Source: Luidia sarsii
Taxonomy: Eukaryota > Echinodermata > Asteroidea > Paxillosida > Luidiidae
DNA: 64,000 bases
Reading direction: 5' to 3'
NCBI GenBank assembly: GCA_949987565.1
Contig: OX465107.1
Location: forward strand, 19,430,273-19,494,272
In this document: in pieces, positions 35,406 to 48,339 of the stretch
How positions within the stretch are numbered: the first letter of the stretch is position 1
Layout of the letters: every line of letters begins with the position of its first letter
Notes under the pieces: model-generated
What the model saw: only the letters and a program-made list of their open reading frames with translations
What the model was told of the DNA's origin: nothing
Databases searched by the model: none
Program-made: the position numbers and the translations under genes

Positions 35406-36289
35406 CAAACTCTTATCCAGTTACCATTGAAGGAGGGGGGGATACTCCTGCACATTGCCTAGGACAGAGGATGAAGATCAAGCACCCAGTTGGAGATGGA
35501 CACAATTCTTCAGACCCCCCTCCCCCCACAGGGATCAAATCTCATCTTGCTCACTTCCCTCCCCCCCCAAGCATCCAATGAGAAATAGGCAGTGGGGCAT
35601 CCACTTGGGAAGGGGGGATGGTACACAGCGCCCTCTATTGGCAAAAATGAGTGAGCAGCCAGTAGAGATGAGACTGTCCCTGACAGAAAATCAAGCACCC
35701 AAGCAAGCTCGCAGCCATTCGCCATGAAATTAATCTGCATTTTTGGAAACGATAACAATGAGAAGTCTTTCCTAGAAGGACAACGAGCAGAGCATGTTAG
35801 ATGTTATCGAAACAACGACGGAACTGTGCAGACTGCAGAGACTAAAGAATCCAAACGGCACAGGAATCCGATACCAGAAATGAGTTCCTCTTTTGGTCTG
35901 GTCCCCAAATCAAATCAATTTCAAATACATAGGCTAGTCCCTGACTACCCCAGATTTCATTCCACCCATGGAAGCAACATTTTTGCTGAAGAAAACGCAC
36001 ACAAAATCTGAGGCAACAGTAATCAGATGGATTTTGGGGCTTTCCAAAGTTTATGCCTTTGCTTAATAAACACCTCCATTCACAAATTCTTTCTGCCATT
36101 TATACATTTTTCTTCTTTTAAAATTTTTCATGAGAAACCCGAAAGCTAAATTTATGCTCAGTGAGATTTTCTGAAGAAAAACCAAATGGCATCTTGGTAT
36201 GTTGCTGGTAATGCCACATCGGTCCAGATCAATTATAATATGCTGGTATGTGAAACCTGGTTCAAGTTCATTTCAATTTCGGTCAAACA

Positions 36290-36432
36290 AGTAAAAGGAA
36301 AAACTGACTGAAGAAAAAAAATGACAGGACTGGGACTTGAACCCGAGACCTCTGGTTTAGCCCACCAGCCCTCTTACCATCTGAGCTAGTCAACTAGTCT
36401 TTGCCGAGGTGGGGGCACCAGTTAGAAGCATT
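36290..36432 (-). mobile_element. SINE-A, near full length
   Basis: The minus strand has a 5' block GGTGCCCCCACCTCGGCAAA, A-box TAGCTCAGATGG and B-box GGTTCAAGTCC, with the end CAGTCAGTTTTTCCTTTTAC. The head is slightly rearranged near the acceptor-stem region. Confidence 0.65.
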
Positions 36433-36948
36433 ATCATAATCCATTAAATTTTTCCTTTGCTATTTTTGCGTTAAAAAAATTCAAATAATTTATGATATTA
36501 TAAGTAGGAGGGCAGAAGGTTTATAGGTCGTGGGAGAAGGCAATCTCACCAGCTTTTAGGGGTCTGAAATATCTCCCTTTTATAATTGCTCGGGCTACCT
36601 AGGATATGCATCCACCATCCCACAAGCCTTATCTCTTTCCCTGCTGGGAATGGGGGGAGGAGGAGGGAAGAGGGGGGAGGGAGGAGATTGATATCGGTAA
36701 TGAGTAGCAACGGATTGCCACAGAGATTATCTTGGCCGACTCTCTATGGCGGACCACTGGGCAATCCCTGAAGTAATGAAGATATCAAAGTGGTTTGGTG
36801 GTGGCTGTGGAGGGCTAGGATGAGGAGTGTTGTCTAAAAGGAAGCCCGAAAAAAGGATGGTCCATTACAATATTAATTTGTATACAGGTACTTAAATTGA
36901 ATTTTGCCTAGATTTTTAAAAGGGCTACAAACCACTCCCCCTGCCCCG

Positions 36949-37339
36949 AGAGAGACAGAGGGGGAGAGATACAGAGAGAGGGACAGAGAGAGACAGAGAG
37001 AGACAGAGAGAGACAGAGAGAGCCAGAGAGAGATACAGAGAGAGGGACAGACAGAGAGACAGACATACAGAGACACAGAGAGATGGAGAGAGATGTAGAG
37101 AGAGGTGTGAGAGAGGGGGAGAGACAGAGGTGGAGAGAAACAGAGGGAGAGAGAGAGGGAGGGTGAGAGAGTCAGGTGATGAGAGAGAAGGATAGAGGGG
37201 GAGAGGGGGAGAGAGGGGTGGGGGAGAGGGGAAAGAGAGGTGGGGAGAGAGGGGAAAGAGGGAGGGAGAGAGAGGTGAGGGGAGAGAGAGGGGAGAGAGA
37301 GGGGAGAGAGGGAGAGAGATGGAGAGAGGGAGAGTTAGG

Positions 37340-37372
<33 letters not shown>

Positions 37373-37412
37373 AGAGGGAGAGAGGGAGAGAGGGAGAGAG
37401 GGGGAGAAAGAG
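36949..37412. repeat. GA/GACA microsatellite array
   Basis: GACAGAGAGA units pass into GGGAGAGA units. The purine strand is plus. Confidence 0.9.
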
Positions 37413-38276
37413 ATCGTATCAACATGTAATCATTTGTGCACAGAGCACTGCCAGAGGAAGGGGCAACATCTACAAAGCCAACTCAAATAGGAAAAAAAAA
37501 GAAGAGAAACTGACAATTCCCTTCACATGAAAAAAAATCTCTATGCTGTCGAGCAAGTTCATTCTCGACGTAACGTCTTCAAGAATTTCAATCAGAAATT
37601 TTGAGGGCCAGATCGGGTGTTTCGAAAACCGTACGAGGAATTTCTCAAAACCTCTGCTTTTACATCACCTTCCAAAATTATCAATACTTTTACATCCTAA
37701 AAATGGAAATTACACCAGAATTTGATACGTGCAAATTTTCCTGTTTTTCTGCTGGTGTGTGTTTATGCGTTGAAAAACAAAAATCACCCCCCCCCCCCAC
37801 CAGCGTGAAAAATCCTGCCATTTACACATCGTGCGCAGTATAAATCTCGACTGTCGTGGGCAAACAATCCCGAAAACCCGCCAGGTTATTTTCCCGCCTG
37901 TCAATCATTCCTGAATCCACTCCGACTGGCTCCGGTTACGCTGCGATTTTCTATCGCAGAAAGCATCGGCTGAAATCATATCCCCCAATTACATGTGCAC
38001 ATGTCAGACTGCAGAAAAATAACAGGGGGGGGGCGAATAAGCCCCAACAGACAGCACAAAGCGTGTCTGCTAAATGCAAAGAGTGCAGCGATACAAAATG
38101 AACAAACAAATATTCACGTATATAAATCGGGAACTGAAGCTGTGGTTAGCCCTACTCGACGTGCAATTAATGCTGTATTGAGCATACAAAGTACCGGTAC
38201 ATGTACATGGTACATGCAGGGCAAGCCCTTGCTAAAAAAAAAGTTAAAGAAACAAAGAATTAGAGCTCAAAGAGCA

Positions 38277-38650
38277 TTTAAAGCCCCTACACAACATTGG
38301 CAAGATAAAAAAAACAGAAATGTTCACAGATTTACACTTATACAGTTTCAAGATGTTTATAGTAGAAACCTCTCACTGAAATATTTCTGCCTAAAATGTT
38401 GCATTTTGGGAGAAATGAGTAAAAGAAATAGTTTACGTCTCACCGAGATCTAAACTATTTTTGGGAACAGTGTGGCGTTGAATGCTGCATTTTCGCGAAA
38501 CAAATGAAGCGGTTTACACGATTTTCTCGAGACTCGGTTGGTGGATTGAGCTGAAATTTTCACAGGTGTGCTATTTCATGCATATGTCGGATCAGACAAC
38601 GTATGGATGCTATTCTTTAAACCTGACCAATGTTGTGTAGGGGCTTTAAG
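38277..38650. mobile_element. Foldback MITE resembling an echinoderm repeat family
   Basis: The terminal inverted repeats are TTTAAAGCCCCTACACAACA (then TTGG) and its complement ending GTAGGGGCTTTAA. The interior motifs TTCACAGATTTACACTTATA, GAGAAATGAGTAAAAG and TTGAGCTGAAATTTTCACAG appear in the same order as in repeats I remember from sea-star genomes (memory only). An accidental open frame reads into it from 37995. Confidence 0.7.
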
Positions 38651-39415
38651 CAGTGTGAACAGTCTTTCTCCTTTCTCAGTGAAACATGTTTGTACATGTA
38701 CAGTGTACAATACATGCATATGTACAGTACATGTAAGTGCATGTACAGTAATGTATGAGGCCAAAGAAACTGTGCACGATACTGGGTGCGTGATTAAAGC
38801 TATTGCTAAAGAGAGCAGAAAAGATTGTGTCATTCTGCATCTGTAGTTAAGACTCTATCAGGTTACCACTAAACCATACTAGAAACAGAATATATCGTAG
38901 CAAAACAGATGGCGCACATTTTTTTTCCCAAGGCATTAGTGCCTTTGCATGGCCTTGACAACCATGTCAGTAAGAAGTAGCGATTATGGAGATACATTTT
39001 CCCAAATTAACATGAAGTGACTCATTCATTTTAATGTGATGGCATTCCGGCATAATCCCGTGCCTGCAGCGAAACCACTTTGTTTTTTTCTCAACGGGAG
39101 GCAATTGGTGATTTACAAATGCCTCGGATGCAAACCAAATCATGCCGGTATTTTTAGAAGTGGGGGATTTCAATGGGGTTTTCAGACAGAGCATTGCGCA
39201 ACAGTGAAAAACACAGGAAGAAATATGCCCTAATTTTTGTTTTTAAATATCAGGACATTCTTCAAAGGCAGGACTGGTTGACACATTAGGCGCTCTAAAC
39301 CTGTCGAGATTGGTCAATTTAGTAGTTTTCAACATTGAGGACTGTATGAAAATAGGACATATGGAGCAATTTATATGTACATGATGACTGTATAAACAAA
39401 CAATGTATAAAACTA

Positions 39416-39708
39416 AACATGCCTCCACCCCCCCCCCCAAAAAAAAAAACACACCCCAAACAAGGATTGTCATTTTGCTGCAAATTCTTATGGATTTAAA
39501 CCAGACAGAAAGTGATGCGCTATGAGAATTGGAGACATCCCTCACCTTTTCCCCGTGCCAAAAACAGAACATGCCTCCCCCCCCAAAAAAAAACCGAAAA
39601 CAAGGATTGTCATTTTGCTGCAAATTCTTATGGATTTAAGCCAGACAGAAAGTGATGCGCTATGAAGATTGGAGACATCCCTCACCTTTTCCCCATGCCA
39701 AAAACAGG
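39416..39708. repeat. Two-copy tandem duplication, about 140 bp
   Basis: CAAGGATTGTCATTTTGCTG occurs at 39461 and exactly 140 bp later at 39601. It is followed in both by ATTCTTATGGATTTAA and GACATCCCTCACCTTTTCCC. Each copy contains a C-run/A-run junction (39428-39449 and 39577-39593). The copies are almost identical, so the duplication is recent. Confidence 0.85.
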
Positions 39709-39728
39709 CTGTCCCCCCCCTCCCCTTT

Positions 39729-39742
39729 GTCTCCACGGCAAC
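39729..39742. promoter_or_regulatory. X-box-like (RFX) motif
   Basis: GTCTCCACGGCAAC fits the RFX palindrome. A motif match only. Confidence 0.25.
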
Positions 39743-40080
39743 GGCAAGACGATGAGATTACCCCTGCGCCTTGGCATTCCGGCAGTCAGGTCCCTCTTCC
39801 CCCTTCATCCCCGGGCATGCCTGCCGACCTTTGACCCTCCCACCTCCTCGTACCGTAGCTCCAAAACTGCGGCGCCACTATCCCAACATCCCCGCGACCA
39901 CCACGCATACAAATCACGGCCCAAGACCCATCCGGTCAGTCAAGTCCTCTCCCTTTCACAATCAACAAGCATGTAATCATAATATCTTAAAATAAAATTG
40001 TAAATCCAGTCGGAAAATCAGCTGTTAACAATGATTAATTTGCGGCTGCACACTCTAAGAAATCAGAATTCCTTTAGTGA

Positions 40081-40160
40081 TATACAAAATGTTGGTAACT
40101 GTTTACTGACTTTATAAATGACTACTCTTTGAGATACAGCTAGGGCCTGACATTTTGATT
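40081..40160. mobile_element. FB1 decayed arm
   Basis: ATACAAAATGTTGGTAACTG then TTTACTGACTTT, followed by AGGGCCTGACATTTTGATTC, follows the left-arm order of FB1 with a deletion and many substitutions. Confidence 0.45.
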
Positions 40161-40386
40161 CTATTTTTGTCTCGCATCTAATTGAAGTGTTGTTTTTTTA
40201 AAAATTATTTTTGCGAACTGCACAGTCACGTGAATCCAGGACACAGGCTCAAATTCAAAACCCACAACCTCAGAGCTCCTAAACAATTCTTGTGTCATCG
40301 CCGAATCCAATTGAGAAATTGGCAGAACAAAACGGAAACAATAAATCTTTATGAAACGGGCAATATTCAGACATTGCCTGAGAGTT

Positions 40387-41215
<829 letters not shown>

Positions 41216-41437
41216 GAATGCAGGGCCTCGGGCAAAGATGATTAAAAAATGATACGAGGACATTCATTAGCCGACATCGATGCCAGTAGATTGGGAAAGA
41301 GAGCTGTTAGGTAGAGACATCAGGCTCTTAACCTGCGTTCATGCACATATGTGGGCCATCCACACAGCATCCACCCACAATCCCAATCCACCCACATATC
41401 AGCATTATCTATCGCTCCTGTTTTAGATAAGTAAGGG

Positions 41438-41718
41438 TGAGTGAGAGAGAGAGATAGACAGAGAGAGAGAGGGATAGGGGGGGTAGACAGAGAGAGATAG
41501 ACTGAGAGAAATACAGAGAGAGATGAAGAGAGGGAGGGGAGAGATAGACAGAGAGATATACAGAGAGAGATCGACAGAGAGAGAGGAAGAGAGGGAAAGA
41601 CAGAGAGAGATACAGAGAGATAGACAGAAAGAGAAGGGGAGAGAGATATACAGAGAGAGGGAGAGAGATAGAGAAAGAGATACACAGAGAGATCGACAGA
41701 GGGAGAGGAAGAAAGATG

Positions 41719-41762
<44 letters not shown>

Positions 41763-41938
41763 GAGAGGGGAGGGAGAGAGGGAGAGAGAGAGAGGGGGGG
41801 GGAGAGAGAAATAGAGAGAGACAAACAGCTAGATAGACAGACAGACAGACAGAGTGATAGACACACAGACAGAGAGAGATAAAGAGACAGGCAGAGAGGG
41901 ACAGAGAGAAAGAGACAGAGAGAGAGAGAGAGTGTATC
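41438..41938. repeat. GA/GATA/GACA microsatellite array
   Basis: Mixed GAGATAGACAGA units, a purer (GA)n core near 41717-41800 and a GACA tail. Confidence 0.9.
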
Positions 41939-42317
41939 AGACAGCCATAGACGGGATAGAATGCATCAGACATCTGATGCAATGCTTTGCCGGGCCAAGA
42001 CGAATGCATAATGTTGCCACATTGATGATGGAATGCCTTGCCGTACTCCAGCGCAGCAGAATAATTTCTTCTTTTCTTTTCCTTTCCCTTAACCCCCCCA
42101 CACCCAAAATTATATTTTCTTTTCATGCCCCGTGCTGGCTAAATTGCATCAGGGCGACAGCGTGGGCCCTACAGGCTGCTGATAAATATTTGCATTGAAG
42201 CTGTTTTACATCGCAACTGCCTAGGAAAAAAATCCCAACATCATTTAGAAAAAAGGAGGGGGGAGGCCACAAAAATGCTGTTGACTGACATACAAGACAG
42301 TCTCTCTCAAAGGTAGA

Positions 42318-42368
42318 ATGCTTTTGAAGGAGGTTCTGCTACGACTACAATGTCAGGCCCTTTACATT
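42318..42368. mobile_element. FB1 decayed right-arm core
   Basis: GGAGGTTCTGCTACGACTAC followed by AATGTCAGGCCCTTTACA resembles the FB1 core. It is a short single arm. Confidence 0.35.
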
Positions 42369-43026
42369 GCAAACAAGAAACCAACCCCCCCCCCTCCAAA
42401 AAAAAGCAATGGAACTTTGTTCCAACATTAGTGATCAATATTAGGCGAGGTTTGAAGGTTTTCAAGGCGAGAGTATCAGAATGAGAAATGGGTGTTCTGA
42501 AAAGAACCACAAAACGCTCACAAAAATTGCATGGTGATATCGCAAACTCATTACGGTACTCTTTCTGATCAGTTTGAGGAAATCGACTGTGTGATCAGCC
42601 TTAGGATTTCCACAAACTGAGATTCTGAGTCCAAAATAAAATGGTGGGGGGAAAAAAAGAGAAAATACAATGGCACGACATGATCAGAGAAGCCTTCTTG
42701 ATCTCTCCAAATTCATTCCCTCCACCTTTCAGTATCATTTTGTCTCTCAAAGTGCATCAGTTACATCCATGAGCTTGTCGTGTATGTCTGTCTGTCTGCT
42801 TACTTGCTTGTTTGTTTGTGTGTGGGCTTGCTGAATTGTGTAAAGAAAGAATGCCAAAGAGTGATTAATACCATGTAGACAAAAGTTCCAGAACCAGATG
42901 AAATACATTTTGTGAAAATATCGACGTCTAAATTCCCTCTGGTTTGACGAGGTAAATAGGGAAAAGAAATAACTAATTTTGTAAATATTCAAATAACATC
43001 CAGTTGTGAATCAAGTGTATATCTAA

Positions 43027-43135
43027 ACTCAAACAAATAAAGGAAAAACTGACAGGGAACTGACAGGGAACAGGGAACAAGAAAAAAAAACGTCAAAGAA
43101 AACTTTCACTGGACCGGGATCTGAAACGGAGGCAT
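43027..43135 (-). mobile_element. SINE-A fragment, B-box and tail
   Basis: The minus strand has GATCCCGGTCCAGTGAAAGT, then TTTCTTTGACG and a CAGTTTTTCCTTTATTTGTT tail with a short duplicated GACAGGGAAC. The head is degraded. Confidence 0.5.
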
Positions 43136-43403
43136 TGATATGTAAGTCATTCAAGATGCATTGTAAAAGTGACTTTCCATCTTTTCGCAGCGCAACAGGG
43201 AATTAGGCAGCTTCCAAAAATATTGGCTTCTGCTAGCTATCCACCTTGACTGTCCGCCGGTTATATTGTGACGCGAATCGCCACAACTGAATAGAGCAAT
43301 TAGCGTCCAGCAGGTAATCAGGGGACCCTGCGTATGAGTTCCCCTCCAATGAAGTCTCCGCTTGTCCTTATTCTGAATTCTGACTGAACGCTGACATACC
43401 CAG

Positions 43404-43449
43404 GGTCGTTTCCATGGCGCAAATAATCATAATTTGAATTGCAATTTTT

Positions 43450-43488
<39 letters not shown>

Positions 43489-43893
43489 GTTTTTTTTTGC
43501 TCGCATCCACACTTAAAAAATATGACACCGACAAATTGTGATCCAATTGCAGTTTAATAGTGACTGCGCTCAAACACTGTGTTGGTCCTTGAGGGTGGCC
43601 CATGCAGGGAGACATAAAAGGGAGCACAACACTTCAGTCAGAGCGCGAGCCGTGCATTGTTTGATTTAAACAAAACTGTGCGATTTCAGTGGGCATTCCC
43701 GCACGCACTGCATGGCAAGTAAACATGATTACTGTATTTAGAAAAGTCGCACAAACAGCAGGGTCTGAATCGTGATTCAAATCCCACTAACAAACGCGTT
43801 GATTGTGTCCACACACTTCAAAAGGGTGGAGCTTGAATAGCGATTCAAATCGTAATCTTAATAATTGCGTTTTTTGGGGGGACAACCCTTTGC
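43404..43893. mobile_element. FB2 complete copy
   Basis: The left end GTCGTTTCCATGG, followed by CAAATAATCATAATTTGAAT, is an inverted match to the right end (GATTCAAATCGTAATCTTAA, then AATTGCGTTTTTTGGGGGG). It holds a long poly-A tract near 43455-43483. Length is about 490 bp with no ORF. Target-site duplication is not clear by eye, so the superfamily is left open. Confidence 0.6.
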
Positions 43894-44163
43894 CTGCACT
43901 TTCTTATGAACCAAACGGTCCCTCCAGAAAATAACCAGGCCAACCTTTCATGAGCAACCTCTCCAGGGTATTAAATAATGAAAATAATCATAATAAAAAA
44001 AGGCAATGAATATTTTTCAAGACACCTGAGCGGTGTCGCATCGTCGGTAAAGGCCGAGTTACTACAGAAAGCGGGCCTGCTCATAGGAGCTAGGATCCTT
44101 TGGGGAACCCTTGATGCTGACAGCTATGGGATGTGGCTTGACCCGAGGTGAAGCCAGCACGCA

Positions 44164-44546
44164 AGATGGAGAGAGAGAGAGGGGGGAGGGAGAGACACAG
44201 AGATAGAGAAAGAGATACAGAGATAGAGAGACAGAGAAACAGAGAGACAGAGAGACAGAGAGACAGAGAGAGATACACAAAGATAGAGAGACAGAGAGAG
44301 ACAGAGAGACAGAGAGAGAGATAGACAGAGAGACAGAGAGAGAGAGGGGGGAGGGATGAGAGACTCAGACATAGAGAGGGGGGGGGAAGGGAGATAGAGA
44401 GAGAAACAAAGAGAGGGAGAGACAGAGAGAGAGAGGGAGAGAGACAGAAGGAGAGACAGAGAGCTCAGAGATATACAGATACAGAAAGAGAGAGACAGAG
44501 AGAGACGAAGACAGAGCCAAAGACAGACAGAGAGACAGAAAACATA
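44164..44546. repeat. GA/GACA microsatellite array
   Basis: AGAGAGACAGAGAGACAGAG-type units. The purine strand is plus. Confidence 0.9.
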
Positions 44547-45194
44547 ACCCATGTACAAAAAAAAAACCAAAACGCTTCAACATGTAACAATATCGTAAGA
44601 AAGCTGTAAAGAAAAACCCACACAATTGCAACAGATATAAAGGCAGAGGCAAAACAAAGAGAAGGGAATGGAGATAAAAGAATAACTCCCACCCCATCCA
44701 TGCTTAATTGTTTTCTTCTTAAAAAAAACCTTAATAACAAAATTGCGCCCAGGCCAGCATGGAGTGACAACATTGAGCATAATAATTGGGATGATCCATC
44801 CCGCCTATCGCACAGGGCTGGCCGCGTCAAAGCACCAGAATACAAAATACCCAGCCATCGGCTGGAAATTAATCAATACAAGGTGAATATTCCCCAGCCA
44901 CAAAAATAACCACACACAGATGACGGCTGCATTCCCCCCTGAACAATAAAAGCAAGAAAAAGTATTCATGTGCGAGCTTTAAAAAAAAATTTGGATTTAT
45001 CGCAGTAACTGATAAAAAGAAACCTGTATTTTTATTTGATTACTTTTTTTTCCAGGGTGGTTCAAATGAACTCCATTAAAATATTGCACTACTTTGCATT
45101 CCATCCAAGGAGCATATTTAGGAAAGGAGAGGGTAAGATTAGGGGGGAAAACGTGAGCTTGAATAGCTTTAGCATTCATGATCTAATTGCACAG

Positions 45195-45475
45195 AGTGAC
45201 TGAGAGAGACAGAGAGACAGAAAGACAGGGAGAGACAGCAGAAGATAGGAAAGCACAGAAGTATACATAGAGATGGAGATAGAGACAGAAACGGTGACAG
45301 AAGGAGACAGAGACAAAGAGAGACAGAGAGAGAGACAGATGGCGATGGAGAGAGACAGAGAACAACTAAGACAGTAAATGAGACAGAGTGACAGACAGAG
45401 ACACACAGACAGTGGACAGACAGAGTAAGAGAGCCTGAGACAGACGGACAAACAGACAGACAGAAACAAAAACAA
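45195..45475. repeat. GACA-rich microsatellite array
   Basis: Imperfect GACAGAGA units. The purine-rich strand is plus. Confidence 0.85.
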
Positions 45476-45609
45476 GAAGACTGATGCATAATCAGGCTGT
45501 ACTTCCTCCTCCTCCACATGTCCACAACTCATCTCCTAAACATTGCCAGGGAAAAACACTTGCCAGCCTGAGCAGACAAGAGATCCCCTACCCCTCCCAC
45601 AACCCACCC

Positions 45610-45775
45610 CCATCTCACACAACAAGTCCAATTCTCCTCCTCCTCCTCATCCACCACCTCCTGCTGCTCCTCCTCCTCCCCCTCATACTCCTCCCCTTCT
45701 TCCCCTTCCTCCTCCTCCACCAGCTCCACCTCCCCCTCCCTCTCCTCCTCCCCTCCTCCTTTCCTTCTCCCTTAT
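45610..45775. repeat. CTC trinucleotide-rich tract
   Basis: Imperfect (CTC)n/(CCT)n. The pyrimidine strand is plus. Confidence 0.85.
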
Positions 45776-46124
45776 TGTGGGGGGTAGGGGAAGAGAGACA
45801 TATCTGTTCTTAAGCCTGCGCCATAAACCCTCTGCCTATTCAGTTTCAGCTTAGGGGAAGCAGTCACCTCCCATCATCTTGCCGGATGGCATTGAATTTC
45901 ACCAGTAGCTCCAAGGAAGACATCAGGAATGCACTCTAGAATTCTTACAGTATACTCTTCTTCTTTTTTTCACATTCTTATTTTTTTTATGACTAATTCT
46001 TTCCCCTTGCTGAAAAAGGAAACTGATCTATGTGACAATAGCATGAAATAAACCGACCCTTTGTAAAAAAAACTATTCTGATGCAATTATTGAAACGATG
46101 CACAAGAAAATTCCTCAAACTCAC

Positions 46125-46179
46125 CGGAGTCAGAATTCACCTCTCTTGATATATCCAGTCTACTTGAATTCATACTCAT
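46125..46179 (-). other. Candidate alternative first coding exon, phase-compatible with exon A
   Basis: On the minus strand an ATG at 46179 opens an 18-codon frame (MSMNSSRLDISREVNSDS) that ends with one extra base at a GTGAGT donor (46119-46124). An in-frame stop lies just upstream of the ATG. The leftover G plus the two bases that start exon A would make a GAC (Asp) codon and keep exon A in frame. No good acceptor lies upstream, so it would have to be a first exon. There is no similarity support, and comparable donor-like sites occur by chance elsewhere in the window. Confidence 0.2.
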
Positions 46180-46337
46180 GAATATTCATTATTTGCTTCA
46201 TTACATATTCATTCCTTTTCACCTATCGTCTCATGAATATTCACTTTCACCTTCTCTTGCATGGATATTCATTGCTTTACCCATGGACCCACGACTCAAA
46301 CCCACGATACAGATGTTTATGGGGTGCTAAAATTCGA

Positions 46338-46390
46338 GCAGGACTTGTCAGAAAGGCCTACTAGGATTGAAACATTAGAGTTGACTAACT
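46338..46390. mobile_element. FB1 decayed right-arm core
   Basis: CAGAAAGGCCTACTAGGATT followed by GAAACATTAGAGTTGAC resembles the FB1 core. It is a short single arm close to the candidate alternative exon at 46125-46179. Confidence 0.35.
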
Positions 46391-47097
46391 TGTGTACGAT
46401 TTCTAGTTGTTTTTATTTTTTTAATTTTGTAATTTTTTTTTTTTTTTTTGGGGGGGGGTTGCATGTGAGGATATTATGATAATTTTCCTGGGATTTTGAG
46501 TTGTTCAATTTCCTGCAGACAAGGCCCAATTAGCTTGGGTAAACATCGCAGCAGAGCTGCCGCGACAACGTTGGGTTCTCAACAACAACAAAAACCACCG
46601 TCTGACCGTTAATATAATGCAAGGGCCGGCACCCGCGCAGGTCCACCCCCCCCCCCCTCACCCTCCAACCCATCCACCCACCCAATCCCATCCCATCCCT
46701 GTCACCTTCCCCCGGCCACTTCTCATCCCGCGTGCCGATGACCCCACCAGCCCCTCTCACTGGGACATAAATTAGCCGTTCACGTTTCCTGAGATGGTCG
46801 TGGGGGTTGACATGGGTGATTTGTACCCCAAGTCTCCCCTCCTCCTCTTCCTCTTCTTCCCGTCTTCCCTTAGTTCAGCCCATCGCCATTAAATTGGGAT
46901 CCAAACATCTTAAGGAGAGTAGCAAGAGGGAAGTAATCGCTTTGCACACGGGGGTCAGATAAATTAGAAAAAGCTTCAAATATGTACATTTAAATAACTG
47001 ACTCACTCTCTACTCTCTCACTCACTCACTCCCAATGAGAATTTCTCCATCAAAAAGCATACAGAGCATGAACATGTAATTATATTTTTGACAAATC

Positions 47098-47320
47098 TGT
47101 CTCCCTTTCTCTCCCTCTCTCCCGCTGTCTGTCTATCACTCTTTCTTCCCTTTTCACTGTCTCTCTGTCTGTCTGTCTCCTCTCTCTCTCCCTGTCTCTG
47201 TCTCTCTCCCCCTGCTGTCTGTCTCTCCCTCTCTGTCTGTCTGTCTCTCTCCCTTTCTCTCCCCCTCCCCCACTCTCTCTCCGTTTCCCTCTCTCCTTCT
47301 ATCACTCTCTCTCTCTCCCT
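47098..47320. repeat. CT/CTGT microsatellite array
   Basis: (CT)n with CTGT blocks. The pyrimidine strand is plus. Confidence 0.9.
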
Positions 47321-48339
47321 AATTTGATCCTGACATTTTCATTGTTCTTCCAAGAAAGGTAAGGATATTTGTTCTGCCCTACAAGTAGACCTTGCACGCT
47401 AACAGATTGCAAAAGATGGGGCCCGACGTGCTGCAGTCTTAAAGGTCAGTGAATAATCTCAGCTACATATGAACAAGCACTGTGCTGCTGACAAAAAAAA
47501 GGGGTGTGTCTCGTCGGCTCCAGACTGCCAGACTCTGTCCACTAGAGGGCAGTATACCAGCTGTGGGAAGTGACAGACTAGTGTTCAGTTCCCTTTAAAA
47601 AAATCTTTTTCGTCATTTGGGCCAAGCCTATACATATTGATGGAGAGTTGTGGTGGGTTGGCCCAAATTGGACAAGCGAGGGCCTCCTTCAGGAGACACA
47701 GTACATCTCTTACTTTCTTTTCCTTCTTTCTTTTGGTAAAAGGGAAAAAATCCATGTAGTTCATTACAAATTCAATCAGTGAAGTGTGAGAGCAGTCCCT
47801 CGCAGAATGTCAATTAGATCAGTTCATTGTACCAAAGAAAGTGGTGGCATGCAGTGACAAATGAAAATTGCATGGATTTGGAGCATTTCAATAATCACTA
47901 TCATCACTATCATCACCATCAAACAATTTTTTTTTTTTTTCCAAAAGCCCTTTTTCCCTCTGAGCCTAATCTGGACTCGGTACAACATTCCTTCTGCCCA
48001 AAAGGCTCGAGTCAATTTGAAATCAATATTGCCTTGATGATGTTAGCATAAATTTCCATTGTAACGATGTTCGGTGTAGTGGGGGGGGGGTAGAGAGAAA
48101 AAAAATAGACCATTTTTGTGTCGACTCCTGCCCGAGATACATAATTTTATTTTGGACAGGCCAGGTGCTCATATGAAACAGGTCCTGGGGACTATGAAGG
48201 GTCGTTGGTGAAAGACAAACCTGTGGGCTGGTGAGCAACTTACTACCCCCCCCCCTTCAGTTTGGCCGCCAACTCCCCTGCCGCTTCTCTTTTTCATCCT
48301 CTTTTCTAAAGCGTTGTCATGCCAACTCATCTCGAGGAG

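Larger units (their letters stand above)
44547..47097. other. Mostly unique intron sequence with the candidate alternative exon
   Basis: It contains the GACA and CTC tracts listed, the ATG exon candidate (46125-46179), a cluster of ATGAATATTCA-like motifs (46165-46275) and a 17-T/9-G junction (46433-46458). Confidence 0.4.

Noticed and set aside
37995..38453. 152-codon plus-strand frame
   Set aside because: Its second half is the terminal repeat and interior of a foldback MITE (38277-38650).
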